Assembly: GCF_900660495.1 (NCBI RefSeq) | Contig: NZ_LR214950.1 | Coordinates: forward strand, 682,001-746,000 | Source: Mycoplasmopsis gallinacea | GTDB lineage: Bacteria > Bacillota_I > Bacilli_A > Mycoplasmatales > Metamycoplasmataceae | DNA: 64,000 nucleotides | Direction of reading: 5' to 3' | Shown: positions 1 to 10,049 of the stretch, in pieces | Numbering within the stretch: position 1 is the stretch's first letter | Layout of the letters: every line of letters begins with the position of its first letter | Made by a program: the position numbers and the translations under genes | The notes under the pieces: model-generated | What the model was told of the DNA's origin: nothing | The model's input: the letters and a program-made list of their open reading frames with translations, nothing else | The model's database searches: none

Positions 1-145
1 ACCGCTGAAAGCATCTAAGTGGGAAGCCTCCTCAGAGATGAGTATTCCCTTGAAATTCCTTGTAGACTACGAGGTTGATAGGATGGAAGTGTAAGTGTAG
101 TAATACATTCAGCTGACCATTACTAATAAATTGATAGGTTTAAAA
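1..145 (+). rRNA. 23S ribosomal RNA, 3' end (partial)
   Basis: The window opens inside the last part of domain VI of 23S rRNA: the stretch containing AAGTGGGAAGCCTCCTCAGA and the following GACTACGAGGTTGATAGG and ACTAATAAATTGATAGG segments match the conserved 3' end of bacterial 23S. The 5' part lies outside the window. The exact mature end near 145 is inferred from the E. coli-type 3' terminus. No 5S gene follows before the terminator at about 217. Confidence 0.95.
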
Positions 146-216
146 GTTAAGATGTTATTCAAGACATTTTAATGAATTATTATAAAAAATTTACTATTCA
201 GTTTTCAGAGGACAAA

Positions 217-240
217 TAACTCCCTAGTGGAGTTTTTTTA
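217..240 (+). terminator. Rho-independent terminator after 23S rRNA
   Basis: Inverted repeat AACTCC...GGAGTT (219-224/229-234) followed by a T run. It ends the rRNA transcript without a 5S gene in between. Confidence 0.7.
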
Positions 241-344
241 TTACCTTTCTCACTTAGTAGCATAAAAATATGTATATTTAGAACATACATTTTATCTTTT
301 AATTCAAAAAAATAGATATAAAAAATAATGACCTTCGCCATTAT

Positions 345-662
345 CTATTTAAATGTAATATCAAAGTTTGTGATATTTGAAACCAAAAAGTCTTTTAAAC
401 TTTGTAAGTGTTCTTTGCTTAACTTTAATGATTCAAGGTTTTCTAAAAGAACAATTTGAACGTCTCAACGAAGTTGATATCTATTTTTTTCAAGGAAATA
501 AATTAAATCCTCAATAAATCACTCATTAAAACTTGGACTATATTGAATGTCTCTAAGCATTCCATTAACAGCAATTACAAAATTTCTATTTTCAAAACTT
601 TTGATTTTAAAATCAAATGATAATTCTAACTCTTTGGCGTCTTTTATTTGTAATTTTTCCAT
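345..662 (-). CDS. Hypothetical protein, 105 aa
   Basis: An open frame under code 4 (two internal TGA=Trp codons) starting with MEKLQIKDAKELEL and ending in a TAG stop. I do not recognise a family. The protein is acidic/lysine-rich with no signal peptide or membrane segment, so it is probably cytosolic. No ribosome-binding site is visible; a TTAAAAT box lies about 9 nt before ATG, which would make a leaderless mRNA. It is divergent from the RpiR regulator at 743, so the 80-bp gap holds two back-to-back promoters. The reading frame is clean and codon use matches neighbours. Confidence 0.6.
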
Positions 663-742
663 AACAAAATTTTAACACTATTAAAAATAAAAATTTTTAA
701 TTTATAAGATTAAATTTTTAATTATTTTATAATTATAAAGTT

Positions 743-1501
743 ATGGGAAAAACAGAAACTTTTGAAATATCTGCTGATCAATATTTAGCTAAATTGATTA
801 AAATCAAGAAAGAAAAAAGCAATATTAACGGTTATATTGCAGAACAACTTCTTCATAAGTTAAAAATGAAACAACGCATCGAAAGAGGTGTCGAATTTTG
901 TGAAGAAATCGGGGTTAGTCCTTCAGCGCTTAGTATTTTTGTCAAGGTGTTTGAAGTTAATAATGCCAAAGAAATTTTCTTTTTACATAATAGCTCAATT
1001 AATGCTAAATATGAAATTGAGAATAATGAAGATCAAAAAATAGTTCAAGCAGCTGAATTAATCAATAAAGCGCACCGGAACTTCTTTATTGGGGTATCTG
1101 GAGCTTTAGGTAATAATATGGATTTTCAAATTAAGCTTCTTAGAATGAATAAAACGGCTATTATTGTTTGAAATAAATATGAGCAAATTGGAATTTCAAG
1201 ACTTCTTAACAAAGATGATGTTATCATTGTAAATTCAGTATCACTTCAGCACTCTTGAATGATTGATTTAATCAAATATACTGAAGCTAAAATTATTCTT
1301 CTTTCTTCATGAATGCCAGATGAAATCAAAGACAAAGTCACTATCTTTTTCCAAATTTTATCCAAAGAACAAAATGACGGAATGCGTCTTTATGCAATGG
1401 AAGGAAGAATGTTTGTCTCTGAAATTTATTACCGTATTTTTAAAGTTATGCAACAAGATCCTAAGAACTTTAAAAACCTTCAAATTACATCGTTTAATTA
1501 A
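743..1501 (+). CDS. MurR/RpiR-type transcriptional regulator (HTH + SIS domain)
   Basis: 252 aa with Trp-encoding TGA codons at two positions. An N-terminal helical region (about residues 15-90, containing EEIGVSPSALSIFVK) fits the RpiR helix-turn-helix. The C-terminal half contains an SIS sugar-isomerase fold segment (IGVSGALGNNMDFQIKLLRM, then NSVSLQHSWMIDLIK), which in this family binds phosphosugars and tunes DNA binding. A TATAAT box at 728-733 lies only 9 nt before ATG and no Shine-Dalgarno is seen, so the mRNA is probably leaderless. Targets are not shown by the sequence; the amino-sugar genes nagA/nagB/ptsI about 5 kb away are a plausible but unproven regulon. Confidence 0.8.
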
Positions 1502-1531
1502 CGTTTTTAAGCCTTATTTTACTCAAAACAT

Positions 1532-1568
1532 AAAGCAATATGAATTTTAATTTATATTGCTTTTTTTA
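1532..1568 (+). terminator. Terminator of the RpiR regulator gene
   Basis: AAAGCAATAT stem pairing with ATATTGCTTT, loop in between, followed by a T run. Confidence 0.75.
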
Positions 1569-1626
1569 TTCAAATTTGGGCATTTATTAAGCTTATTTTG
1601 AGTTATTTGATTGTTAATTTAAAAAT

Positions 1627-1657
1627 AAAAAAATCTCACATTTAATGTGAGATTTGG
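1627..1657 (-). terminator. Terminator of the tRNA-Cys/tRNA-Arg transcript
   Basis: Perfect stem AAATCTCACAT/ATGTGAGATTT; read on the minus strand it is followed by TTTTTATTTTT. It lies just 3' of tRNA-Arg. Confidence 0.8.
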
Positions 1658-1674
1658 TAGTAATAAATACTATA

Positions 1675-1751
1675 TGGCGCGCCCGGCAGGAGTCGAACCC
1701 GCAACCTTTAGGGCCGTAACCTAACACTCTGTCCAATTGAGCTACGGGCGC
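1675..1751 (-). tRNA. tRNA-Arg(ACG)
   Basis: Cloverleaf of 77 nt: acceptor GCGCCCG/CGGGCGC, anticodon loop TTACGGC, T-loop TTCGACT, encoded CCA. Anticodon ACG (probably ICG in the mature RNA) reads CGN arginine codons. Co-transcribed with tRNA-Cys just upstream. Confidence 0.97.
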
Positions 1752-1757
1752 ATAAAT

Positions 1758-1832
1758 TGGAGGCACCAACGGGATTCGAACCCGTAATCAAAGTTTTGCA
1801 GACTCATGCCTTGGCCATTTGGCTATGGTGCC
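1758..1832 (-). tRNA. tRNA-Cys(GCA)
   Basis: 75-nt cloverleaf with acceptor GGCACCA/TGGTGCC, anticodon loop CTGCAAA (GCA), T-loop TTCGAAT and encoded CCA. First gene of the two-tRNA transcript. Confidence 0.97.
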
Positions 1833-1865
1833 AAGATTGGCATCACAATATTTATGTGCTAATTT

Positions 1866-1894
1866 ATTATACAATAAATTTATTTTTTTCATAA
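1866..1894 (-). promoter_or_regulatory. Promoter of the tRNA-Cys/Arg transcript
   Basis: On the minus strand TTATGA, a 17-nt spacer and TATAAT lie about 35 nt before tRNA-Cys. Confidence 0.6.
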
Positions 1895-1959
1895 CATAAA
1901 AATGCAATAATAAAGATTTTTTCATAAGTAAATCAAACTTTTCAATAAAACGTGAAAAA

Positions 1960-1995
1960 AAACTAACTTTTCTAAATTTTTATGCGTGTTTTGTT
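1960..1995. repeat. 36-bp target-site duplication, left copy (IS copy 1)
   Basis: Starts AACTAACTTTTC and ends GCGTGTTTTGTT; an identical copy is at 3933-3968 on the other side of the IS. The two copies match over at most 38 bp (1959-1996 and 3932-3969), so the duplication is about 36 bp. Confidence 0.9.
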
Positions 1996-2173
1996 TGTAA
2001 ATTATTAAACGAATTGTCACTCTTGTTTGTTTCTTTTAATATAATTATATTGAATTCTTAAGAATTCAACACAAGCAGTTTTGATATTAATTATTGAAAT
2101 AAAATTCAAGTATTGAATTAACAAAATCAATTAATTGTGTATGTTAGTTTTTGGTTTTACAAATTCAATATTT

Positions 2174-2230
2174 GTGCTGCCGCACGGGCCTTCTTTTCTT
2201 TCGCAGAAAAGAAGCAAAAGAACTTCAAAA
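2174..2230 (-). repeat. Hairpin element at the 3' end of the transposase, also found at 30.7-30.9 kb
   Basis: On the minus strand a GAAGTTCTTTTG lead is followed by the stem CTTCTTTTCT...AGAAAAGAAG and then GCCCGTGCGGCAGCAC. The same block occurs near 30676-30735 and, more degenerate, near 30870-30922 in the opposite orientation, and in IS copy 2 (56434-56490). It may be the transposase terminator or an independent mobile hairpin. Confidence 0.7.
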
Positions 2231-2271
2231 TTCATAAAGAAATTGTTGATTATAAAATATGTTTTGTGATA

Positions 2272-3843
2272 TTAGTTGTCAATAAATGCAACTTTATCTT
2301 TTCACTCTATATCTTTTTCAAGTAAGTTATAAAGTTTTAACAAAATTTCTTCACTTCTTTCAAGTATTTTGATTATCTTTTGTGCATTTTCATTTTTGAG
2401 AATTTCGTCGGGAAAATGTCTTAATTGTGACTGTGCTAAAGTGAATTTTCTAGAATTTACAATTGCCTTTGCAATCACATGTACTTGTGGGATAGAAATA
2501 TCTAACCCTTTAGCTAAAGCATAAATTTCGGTTTCATTCAATTCAGATTCTTCAACTACTTTTGCAATATATTTCTTATTATTGATTTCGAAATATAAGT
2601 TTTGGTTTACATCTAAACATAAATTAATATCTTTTCCGCTTTGTGAAAAAAACATTAATCTTTTATTATGTTCGTCGTAAGGGGCGAGCATTTTATTTTT
2701 ATACATAACGACTCCATTATTTACTCTTCTTCTAATTCTTAAAGAAAAATCGTAAATATTTGAACTAGGATCGTTTTTGATAAATTTGCTTTCTTTATTA
2801 CCTTCTGTTTTTTGAAAATGTCTATTATATTCATCAATAATTTCTTCGCTTCTTTTATTTAACTTTTCAATAGAATCAATACCTTTATTTTTAAATAAAT
2901 AAGGGTAATAATTTTGAGCACTAGCAAAAGATCTTTCCACATTTGGCTTATCTTTAGGGTTAGACGACACAAATAAAGTAATTCCTCTATCGATTAAAGC
3001 CTCTTCAAACATTGTGTATGTTTTTTCCGAACCTCAAAAAGTTCTTCTACGATCTGTTGTTATATTTGAAGGAAATCCATATTTTTTAAAGAGTTTATCA
3101 ATTAGCTTTTGGTATCCCACATTTGTTTCTTGCTCTTCACATTGAAGTTCAAGTAATTTACCTGTAGCTGAATCAATTGCGTGGTAAATGAAAACTTTTT
3201 TATCCCCGAAAAATATTTCTTGACAAGCATCTAATTCAACATTTTCACCAAATTTTAAATGTATATTTTTAGCTTGATAAACGCTTTTTCTTTTCTTCTC
3301 ACGTTCATCTATTTCTAAAGAACCAATTCTTGTGAAAAGTGAAGTTTTTTCACCAATTTCTTGTTCAAGCAATCTTCTAATTTTTCTAGATTCTCTTTTA
3401 CCTTTTCTTGTCATTTGGATGTTAATGAAACCTTGCTTTTTAACTCTTCTAAAAGCTTGTGAATAACTAATATTAAAACTTTGTTTTACTTTTTCATAAT
3501 AATAAAGTCAAAAAGGAGCGGTGTTAATAGTTGCTTTTTTAGGAAAAAATTCTTCAGAAAAATCGTAATAATCACACATAATTTTATTTATAGTTTCATC
3601 ATTATATTTGAGTGCATTTTCATTTTTTCTACCTTTGTGAGCAACGTTAAAAGTACCATTTTCTATAAATGGTTTTATTTCTTGTTTGTATCTAATTATT
3701 GTTCTGACGCTGACGTGATACATCCTAGCAAGTTCTTTGTTTGTTCTTTTGTTTCAAAACCTTATAATACCTGCTATTATTTGAGCCTTTCTTTCTTCGT
3801 AATAGCTCATTTTTTTATGTGTTGTTATTTTAAACACACCCAT
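2272..3843 (-). CDS. IS1202-like (ISNCY group) DDE transposase
   Basis: 523 aa when TGA is read as Trp; RBS AAAGGAGTGAC precedes ATG. The N-terminus has a helix-turn-helix (NKELARMYHVSVRTIIRYKQ, about residues 32-51). The catalytic core shows the IS1202-type pattern: VELDA (first Asp), IDSATGKLLELQCEEQETNVG, YGFPSNITTDRRRTFW (second Asp) and KPNVERSFASA (Glu). A C-terminal domain of about 200 residues follows. It catalyses transposition of its element. The gene reads away from the downstream chromosomal gene. The frame is intact in both copies, so the element may be active. Confidence 0.87.
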
Positions 3844-3932
3844 AGTCACTCCTTTATCAATTAAAATTTTATCTAAGATGTAGATTTTTAATTTAAAACT
3901 CAAGGGTGTGACATTTCGTTTGCTATTTAATA

Positions 3933-3968
3933 AAACTAACTTTTCTAAATTTTTATGCGTGTTTTGTT
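3933..3968. repeat. 36-bp target-site duplication, right copy (IS copy 1)
   Basis: Direct repeat of 1960-1995. It ends 11 nt before the TATAAA box at 3980, so the duplication supplies the upstream part of the lipoprotein promoter. Confidence 0.9.
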
Positions 3969-3979
3969 TAAAATTTTTG

Positions 3980-3985
3980 TATAAA
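3980..3985 (+). promoter_or_regulatory. -10 box of the lipoprotein gene
   Basis: GTATAAAATAC 22 nt before the start codon, followed by an AGGAG ribosome-binding site (about 3998-4003). Confidence 0.55.
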
Positions 3986-4006
3986 ATACAAAATTTTAGG
4001 AGTTTT

Positions 4007-5944
4007 ATGAAATTGAAATGAAATTTATTATTATCGAGTGCTACAATCTTGACAGCAGTCTCAACATTTTCAGTAGTTTCATGTAATGATACAAAAAAAG
4101 TTGAAAACAAAGATTCTAAAAATAAAGGTGAGACAACTACAGGTACAACAACACCTGCTAAACCAGTTGAAGAACCTAAAACTTCAACTAAGACAGTTGT
4201 TACACAAGAAATGCTTAACAGTATTTTAGAAAATAACCTAGTGATTAGCTTAAACCCTGAAGCTGCTTCAAAAACACCATTTGGAGCTAAAGCTACAGAC
4301 TTAGTTATTTCACTTCAAATTAAAGATTCAAATCCATCTGTAAAACAAGAACACTTAGATTTAGTGTCAGTTAATGTTACTACTTCAGTTCTTGGAGATG
4401 AATTACTTAAATTAGAACAAGATCTTACAAGATTAGATCAATATAGAGAATTAGAAACATTATACAAAGATGGTAAAAAACAATTTAATATAGAAATAAG
4501 TACACCAAACGAAAGTGGTGATGCAAACTTAGTTGCAAGTAAAAAAATTGAACAAAGCGGATACTTAAACGAAACACAAGTGGATGAAATTCTTACTGAA
4601 TCACTTGCTAATTCATATATTTCAATTTTCAATGAAAGTAAAGTAAAATTAGTTGTTCCAAGATCAGGAAAAATCTTTGATAAAATTAACAACGCTTTCT
4701 ATGACACAACTAACGCCTTTACATTAACAGAAAAACCAGGAATGAGAGGAAAAGTTCACGTTAATGTTGAAAGTAAACCATTAGAAGGAAAACTTACATA
4801 TACAAAAATGGCATTTATCGAGCCAGAATCTGTTCTTTTCTATAACAAAAAAGCAGATAAAAGTATTGAAGTTGGAGGATTCCAAAAATTAGTCTTAACA
4901 GGATTTGTTCTTGGCTCTAAATTCGATTCAGCTTCACATCCAAAATTAGATAAAGTTCCACTTACAGAATCAATCGAAGTTAACCTTGCTAGTGCATTTG
5001 AACAAAGAGAAAAATCAGAAATTTCTCCAGAAGAATTTACACCAGAAATTCTTAAACAAATTACTGTATTACCAAGCTCAATCACAGTAAGAGGTGTAGA
5101 AATTCCTTTAGGTGCACACTTTGTTGAAAGATACCAAGTTGCATTTGAAGTATTAAATGCTGATAAAAAAGCAGGTGTAGTGTCATACAAAATGTTATTA
5201 AACAAACCAACAGATGAAAATGCACTTTACCTTAATTCATTAGGAGAAACAACCACAGAATACCCAGAAGATCCTAAAGCCAAAGGATTTAACGGTTATG
5301 TAGTGGTAGTTGTTAAAGGATTGAAAAAAGAAGTTGCGCCAGTTGTTGCACCAGAACAACCAGATCCAACCGAAGAAGGAACAAACACAACAAGTACACC
5401 AGAAGATTCAGGTTCTAGCGCAGATAATAATGTTGAACCAGAAACCAATGAACCTGAAGAAACCGTTGAAACAACACCATTTACAGGAAAAATTACATTA
5501 GTAGAAGGGTTAACAGTTGAAAAAGTTCTTGCTATTAATGATCAAATAAAAAACAATAAAAATAAATTTAAACAAGCCCAAGCAAATGTTTTAACTTTTG
5601 AATTCCAACTTTACAAACCAAATTGAACTTTAGCACCAAAAGGTTCAGGTAAAATTGCAGGAAAAGATATGTTAAAATTAGAAGCAGAAGTGGTAGAATT
5701 AATCGCATTCTCAAATGATAAATATCTTAAAGGCATTTCTTTCAATAAGCAATCAGGTGTTCTTTCATTTGTAATCGAAGGAAAAGATGGACAACAATAT
5801 CCACAATCATTCACAATTCCTCATGAAAATGCAGCGGTAGAATCTGATGATTCATCAGATGAAGAAGTTGCAACAGATAGAGAACAACCAGTATCAGATT
5901 CTGAATCACCTAATCCATCAACCGATTCTCAACCAACAGCTTAA
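4007..5944 (+). CDS. Lipoprotein, 645 aa, probable surface protein
   Basis: Start MKLKWNLLLSS is chosen because AGGAG lies 5 nt upstream and a full lipoprotein signal follows: hydrophobic core and lipobox FSVVSC at residues 22-27, so the mature protein is predicted to be lipid-anchored at Cys27 outside the membrane. After it comes a Lys/Thr/Pro-rich linker, then long beta-rich segments with no family I can name. An acidic Glu/Pro/Thr-rich stretch lies at about 440-485 and a Ser/Asp/Glu-rich tail ends in STDSQPTA. Such low-complexity linkers are common in mycoplasma surface antigens. The IS just upstream may influence its expression. Confidence 0.85.
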
Positions 5945-5969
5945 TTTGGTTATTAAATAGTTAAAAGTA

Positions 5970-5998
5970 AAACGGCATCTATTTGATGTCGTTTTTTT
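5970..5998 (+). terminator. Terminator of the lipoprotein gene
   Basis: AACGGCATC/GATGTCGTT stem and T7. Confidence 0.8.
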
Positions 5999-6003
5999 GC
6001 ATA

Positions 6004-6030
6004 AAAAAGAACCCTTAAAGGGCTCTTTAA
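6004..6030 (-). terminator. Terminator of ptsI
   Basis: Read on the minus strand, TAAAGAGCCC/GGGTTCTTT stem followed by TTTTTT; 7 nt after the ptsI stop. Confidence 0.8.
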
Positions 6031-6036
6031 TGCTTA

Positions 6037-7734
6037 TTAAAAGCTTTTGGCTAATAATTCTTGAACTTCTTTATCTGTATCGAGTTCTAAAGCTTTTTCA
6101 GCGATTTTTTTGCATTCTTCATATGAAAGATTGTTAATAAGTTCTCTAGCTGGAAGCACGCTTCTTGCGCTCATTGAGAATTCATCAAGACCAAGTCCTA
6201 ATAAGATAGGCAATGCTTTTTGATCACCAGCCATTTCTCCACACATACCAGCTCATTTACCATGTTTGTGTGCTCCATCAATAACATATTTAATTAATTT
6301 AAGAATAGATGGGTTTAATGGTTGATAAAGATATGAAATGTTTTCATTCATTCTATCTGCAGCCATTGAGTATTGAATTAAGTCGTTTGTACCAATTGAC
6401 ACAAAATCTGCATATTTACAGAATTTGTCTGAAAGCACAGCAGCTGCTGGCGTTTCCATCATAAGTCCAACTTCAATATCTTCTTTTTTAGCAATGTTTG
6501 GATATTTAGCAAGCATTTTGTCATAACATCTGTTAAACACTTCTTTTGCATCGATAAATTCTTGAACATTTGTGATCATTGGGAACATAATTGCTACTTT
6601 TCCGAATTCACTAGCACGAATTAAAGCATTTAATTGTGTTTCGAAAATGTCTAAATTTGAAAGACAGAATCTAATAGCTCTATATCCTAAGAATGGGTTT
6701 AATTCATCAGGGAACTTAAAGTATTTTAAAGTTTTGTCTCCACCAATATCTAAAGTACGGATAACAACTCTTTTTCCGTTCATTCCTTCAACTGCTGATT
6801 TATATGCTTGGAATTGTTCTTCTTCTGTTGGTCAATTTTCATTATCCATATATAAGAACTCTGATCTGAAAAGTCCTACAGCTTCACCGTCATTTTCTAA
6901 AACAGCTTCAATTTCTTTTGGTGAACCAATGTTTACTGCAAGTTCAACATGTTTACCATCTTTTGTAACTGATGCTTTACCTTTTAATAATTTAAGTTTT
7001 TCTAAGTAATTTGCATATTCTTCTTGAGCTTTTTTGTATCTTACAAGTTCTTCTTCTGAAGGGTTAACTACAACTTCACCTTTACTTCCATCAAGTGCAA
7101 TTACATCGCCCATTTTTGAGTGTTCCATAATTGAGTTTGTTCCAACAACACTAGGGATTCCAAGTGAACGAGCCATAATAGCTGTATGTGATGTAGGCCC
7201 ACCAATGTTTGTAACAAAACCTTTAACAAAATTACGGTTCAATTGAACTGTTTGACTTGGAGAAAGATCTTCAGCAACAATAATAACTTCTTTATCAATT
7301 GCTAAAAGATCTGGTTCTTCAATTCCGTTAAGAGCAAATAATAATTTTTTAGCCACGTCTTTAATATCGGCTGCTCTTTCACGCATATATTCATCATCCA
7401 TAGATTCAAAAATAGCTGCAAATTGGTCATAGAATGTTTTAACTGCATATTCTGCAGATGAACCATTTTTAATTTCAGCATTTACACCATCAATAGCAGC
7501 TGGATCAAGCACGAAACTAATGTGAGCATCAAAAATTGCTGCATGCTCAGGGTTTGAAGCAAGTTCTCTTGTTTTTTCTAATTTAACTAAAACTTTTTCA
7601 CGCGCTTCTTCGTATAATTTTAATTCTTTGTCTGGATCTGAAGATGTTTTTGTAATGTCCATAGGTAATTCTTCAATTTTGAATACCTCTGCAATTGCAA
7701 CACCTTTAGATGCTCCGATACCTTTGATAACCAT
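6037..7734 (-). CDS. ptsI: PTS enzyme I (phosphoenolpyruvate-protein phosphotransferase)
   Basis: 565 aa, the usual length (about 570). Enzyme I takes phosphate from PEP and passes it to HPr, feeding every PTS sugar transporter; cytosolic. The phosphohistidine motif [13 protein letters not shown] puts the active His near residue 183. The PEP-binding C-terminal barrel is shown by [26 protein letters not shown] and [11 protein letters not shown]. Three TGA codons encode Trp. RBS AAGGAG precedes [11 protein letters not shown]. It lies downstream of nagA and nagB on the same strand but a terminator separates it, so it probably has its own promoter. Confidence 0.96.
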
Positions 7735-7813
7735 AATAACTCCTTATTATCAATGTTAATAGTTTTTAAATTTTACAAAATTTACCACAGTAATTTAGGT
7801 AGCGCAAAAAAGG

Positions 7814-7848
7814 GCAAAAATAAAATGTGTAATCATTTACACATTTTA
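7814..7848 (-). terminator. Terminator after nagB
   Basis: 12-bp perfect stem TAAAATGTGTAA/TTACACATTTTA with a 4-nt loop and, on the minus strand, a following TTTTT. Confidence 0.8.
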
Positions 7849-7858
7849 GATTTTGTTT

Positions 7859-8593
7859 TTATAACAATTTAGCTGCTTCTTTGTCGATTAAGAATGTTAC
7901 ATCATTGTGTAATTGTAAGAAACTAGCTGGACAATCTGAAGAAACAGGACCTTTAACAGCATCATAAATAGCTTGAGATTTTGATGATCCTGAAGCTACT
8001 AAAATAATTTTTTTAGCACTTAAAATATTACCAATCCCTAAAGAAATAGCGGTTTTTGGAATATCATTAGGGTTATCAAAGTAAATTTTATTTGATTCAA
8101 TTGTGCTTTGTGTAAGTTGTACTTCTCTTGTTAATTGATCTTTTTGTGACCCAGGTTCATTAAAGGCGATGTGCCCATTTGTACCAATTCCTAAAATCAT
8201 AAAATCAATTCCACCAAGAGCATCAATTCTTTTGTTAAATTCATCTGCATTTTCTGCAATATTTCCATTTCCGTTAGGGAAGTTGATGTTTTGTTTTTGA
8301 ATATCAATGTGATTGAATAAGTTTTCATTCATAAAGTAGTGGTATGAACATTTGTTTGTTTCTTCAATACCAACATATTCGTCTAAATTAAAGCTTACAA
8401 CATCTTTAAAGCTTACTTTTTTATCTTGGTAAGCTTTAATTAAGTTTTTATAAGTTTCAATTGGGCTTAATCCTGTAGCAAAGCAAATTCTACTATCTGC
8501 TTTGCTATTAATTTGGTCAATAAACATTTGTGCAGCTTTTTCTGAAAGCTGGTTATAAGTAGGGAAAATTTGTACCTTAATTTCGTTTTTCAT
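7859..8593 (-). CDS. nagB: Glucosamine-6-phosphate deaminase
   Basis: 244 aa, normal length. It converts glucosamine-6-phosphate to fructose-6-phosphate and ammonia, bringing amino sugars into glycolysis. Visible motifs: ATGLSP (substrate phosphate loop, about 39-44), FNLDEYVG (residues 68-75) with the general-base Asp, and GIGTNGHIAFNEPG (135-148) with the catalytic His. RBS AAGGAG before ATG. Lies 9 nt after nagA, so the two are translated from one message; with ptsI they make a route for imported N-acetylglucosamine or sialic-acid-derived sugars. Confidence 0.96.
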   Translation of the reverse strand: MKNEIKVQIFPTYNQLSEKAAQMFIDQINSKADSRICFATGLSPIETYKNLIKAYQDKKVSFKDVVSFNLDEYVGIEETNKCSYHYFMNENLFNHIDIQKQNINFPNGNGNIAENADEFNKRIDALGGIDFMILGIGTNGHIAFNEPGSQKDQLTREVQLTQSTIESNKIYFDNPNDIPKTAISLGIGNILSAKKIILVASGSSKSQAIYDAVKGPVSSDCPASFLQLHNDVTFLIDKEAAKLL

Positions 8594-8602
8594 TATTTCT
8601 CC

Positions 8603-9703
8603 TTAGATTTTGTTTCCGTTTACATAAACACCTAAAATATCTAAATTCTTTTTATCTAAAATAACAAGGTCAGCTATTTTATTTTCTTTAATAGCACCAA
8701 GATCTAAATTCATCATTGTAGCAACATTTGTTGATGTAAGAGCAACTGCATTTTCAAGCGAATATCCAAGCTTAATGATGTTTTTAAAGCTATCATAAAG
8801 GGTAATTCCACTTCCTGCGATAGTTCCGTTTTCTTTAATTGTAATTAGTAAATCTTGCTTAACCACAGCAACTCCACCTGAGATGCTATCACCATTTGGA
8901 CCATATGCTGGTTTAATTGCATCAGAAACGCAATACACTTTATCAACGCCTTTGTTTTGGATAGTGAATTTTACTGTCTGAGCACTTACGTGATTTAAAT
9001 CAACAATTAATTCAGTATATACATTAGGATTCATTAAAGCAGCTTGCGCCATTCCTGGTTTTCTTGAATCAACCCCACTCATTGCATTTCATAAATGACA
9101 CACCGAAGCACAACCATTTGCAAAGTATTCTTGGGAAATATCAAATGAAGCATCTGAATGCCCAATTGAAGGAATGATGTTAAGATCAAACATTTTTTTA
9201 AGCACATTAAGATCGACCATTTTAGGGTCAAATGAAATTTTTCTTAACATTTTATTAGAAGCTTGATACATTTGATTTAAATTTGCATCACTAGCTTTTA
9301 ATAATCATTCAGATTTATGAGCACCTTTTTTATTTTCACCAATATATGGACCTTCAATGTGAAGTCCTAAGTTTTTGCTTACTCATTTTTGGTTCAAGCT
9401 AATTTCATTTAAAGAAGCAAGAATTTTTTCTCATGAATTAGTCATTGCAGTAGGCATGAAAGAAGTAACTCCGTATTTGGCTAAATTCTCAGAAATAATT
9501 TCTGTAGCTTTAGTGCCTTCCATTACATCATAACCTACAAAACCATGAATGTGTGTATCAATAAATCCTGGGATAGCGAGCTTATCTGATTTTTGTCCTT
9601 CTTTAGCAATGATTTTAGATATTTTGTCATTTTCGATATAAATGTCTGCACATTCAATTGTGCTATCAGCGTTTACAACTGTAACATTTTCAATAATTTT
9701 CAT
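8603..9703 (-). CDS. nagA: N-acetylglucosamine-6-phosphate deacetylase
   Basis: 366 aa. It removes acetate from GlcNAc-6-P, giving the NagB substrate. Metal-binding and catalytic motifs of the amidohydrolase family are visible: PGFIDTHIHG (residues 45-54), GLHIEGPY, IGHSDAS, and VCHLWNAMS whose Trp is a TGA codon. An additional acidic active-site residue of the family lies in the VYCVSDA segment. The RBS is AGAGG ahead of MKIIENVTVV. It forms an operon with nagB, 9 nt apart. Confidence 0.95.
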
Positions 9704-9917
9704 TAATGTAAACCTCTTCTTGAAGATTTTGATAATTAAATAATAATTATTAGATTAATACTTTTGTATATAATTTTATTACTTTTTATAATCCATTTAA
9801 TAATATGCATAAAAATTGAAAAAATATAAAAAAAGCTTTTGTTTTATATTTTTAATGTATGATAAATAACGAACACACCGCAAGTGATGTTCGATTAGCA
9901 AAAAATTAAAAAATATT

Positions 9918-9945
9918 TTGTTAATAAAAATTTTTATGCTATAAT
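9918..9945 (+). promoter_or_regulatory. Promoter of the five-tRNA cluster
   Basis: TTGTTA (9918), 16-nt spacer, TATAAT (9940-9945), 23 nt before tRNA-Asn. The 9704-9917 stretch before it holds only AT-rich DNA and a hairpin of the form CGAACA...TGTTCG near 9870-9895. Confidence 0.8.
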
Positions 9946-9968
9946 AATTTAGCAAACAAACACAAGAT

Positions 9969-10043
9969 GCCGATTTAGCTCAGCGGTAGAGCAGCTGGCT
10001 GTTAACCAGTTGGTCGTTGGTTCAATCCCAATAATCGGCGCCA
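9969..10043 (+). tRNA. tRNA-Asn(GTT)
   Basis: 75-nt cloverleaf; acceptor GCCGATT/AATCGGC, anticodon loop CTGTTAA, T-loop TTCAATC, encoded CCA. First of five tRNAs in one transcript. Confidence 0.96.
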
Positions 10044-10049
10044 TTATAT

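Larger units (their letters stand above)
1996..3932 (-). mobile_element. IS1202-like insertion sequence, copy 1 (1937 bp)
   Basis: Complete element, identical as far as I can read to 56256-58192. The ends form imperfect inverted repeats: left TTAAACGAATTGTCACTCTTG against the reverse complement of the right end, GCAAACGAAATGTCACACCCTTG. It is flanked by 36-bp direct repeats, far longer than the 2-9 bp of most IS families; long duplications (about 27 bp for IS1202) are known for the IS1202/ISNCY group. One transposase gene occupies most of it. The right end lies 47 nt before the TATAAA box of the downstream lipoprotein gene. Confidence 0.88.

Noticed and set aside
2137-2325. 62-aa plus-strand frame inside the IS1202-like element (and at 56397-56585)
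   Set aside because: It covers the hairpin block and the 3' end of the transposase on the other strand and has no ribosome-binding site.
3481-3864. 127-aa plus-strand frame inside the IS
   Set aside because: Antisense to the transposase N-terminal part, with composition of a shadow frame (many Phe, Ile, Ser).
1996-3932. Assignment to IS1634, a mycoplasma IS known for long direct repeats
   Set aside because: The transposase motifs (IDxATG, QET-x-G, YG-P then TDRR-T-F) fit the IS1202/ISNCY group rather than the IS4-type IS1634 transposase.
7034-7246. Open frame on the plus strand across the middle of ptsI
   Set aside because: It lies opposite a clear enzyme I coding sequence with intact catalytic motifs and has no ribosome-binding site; it is an antisense shadow.
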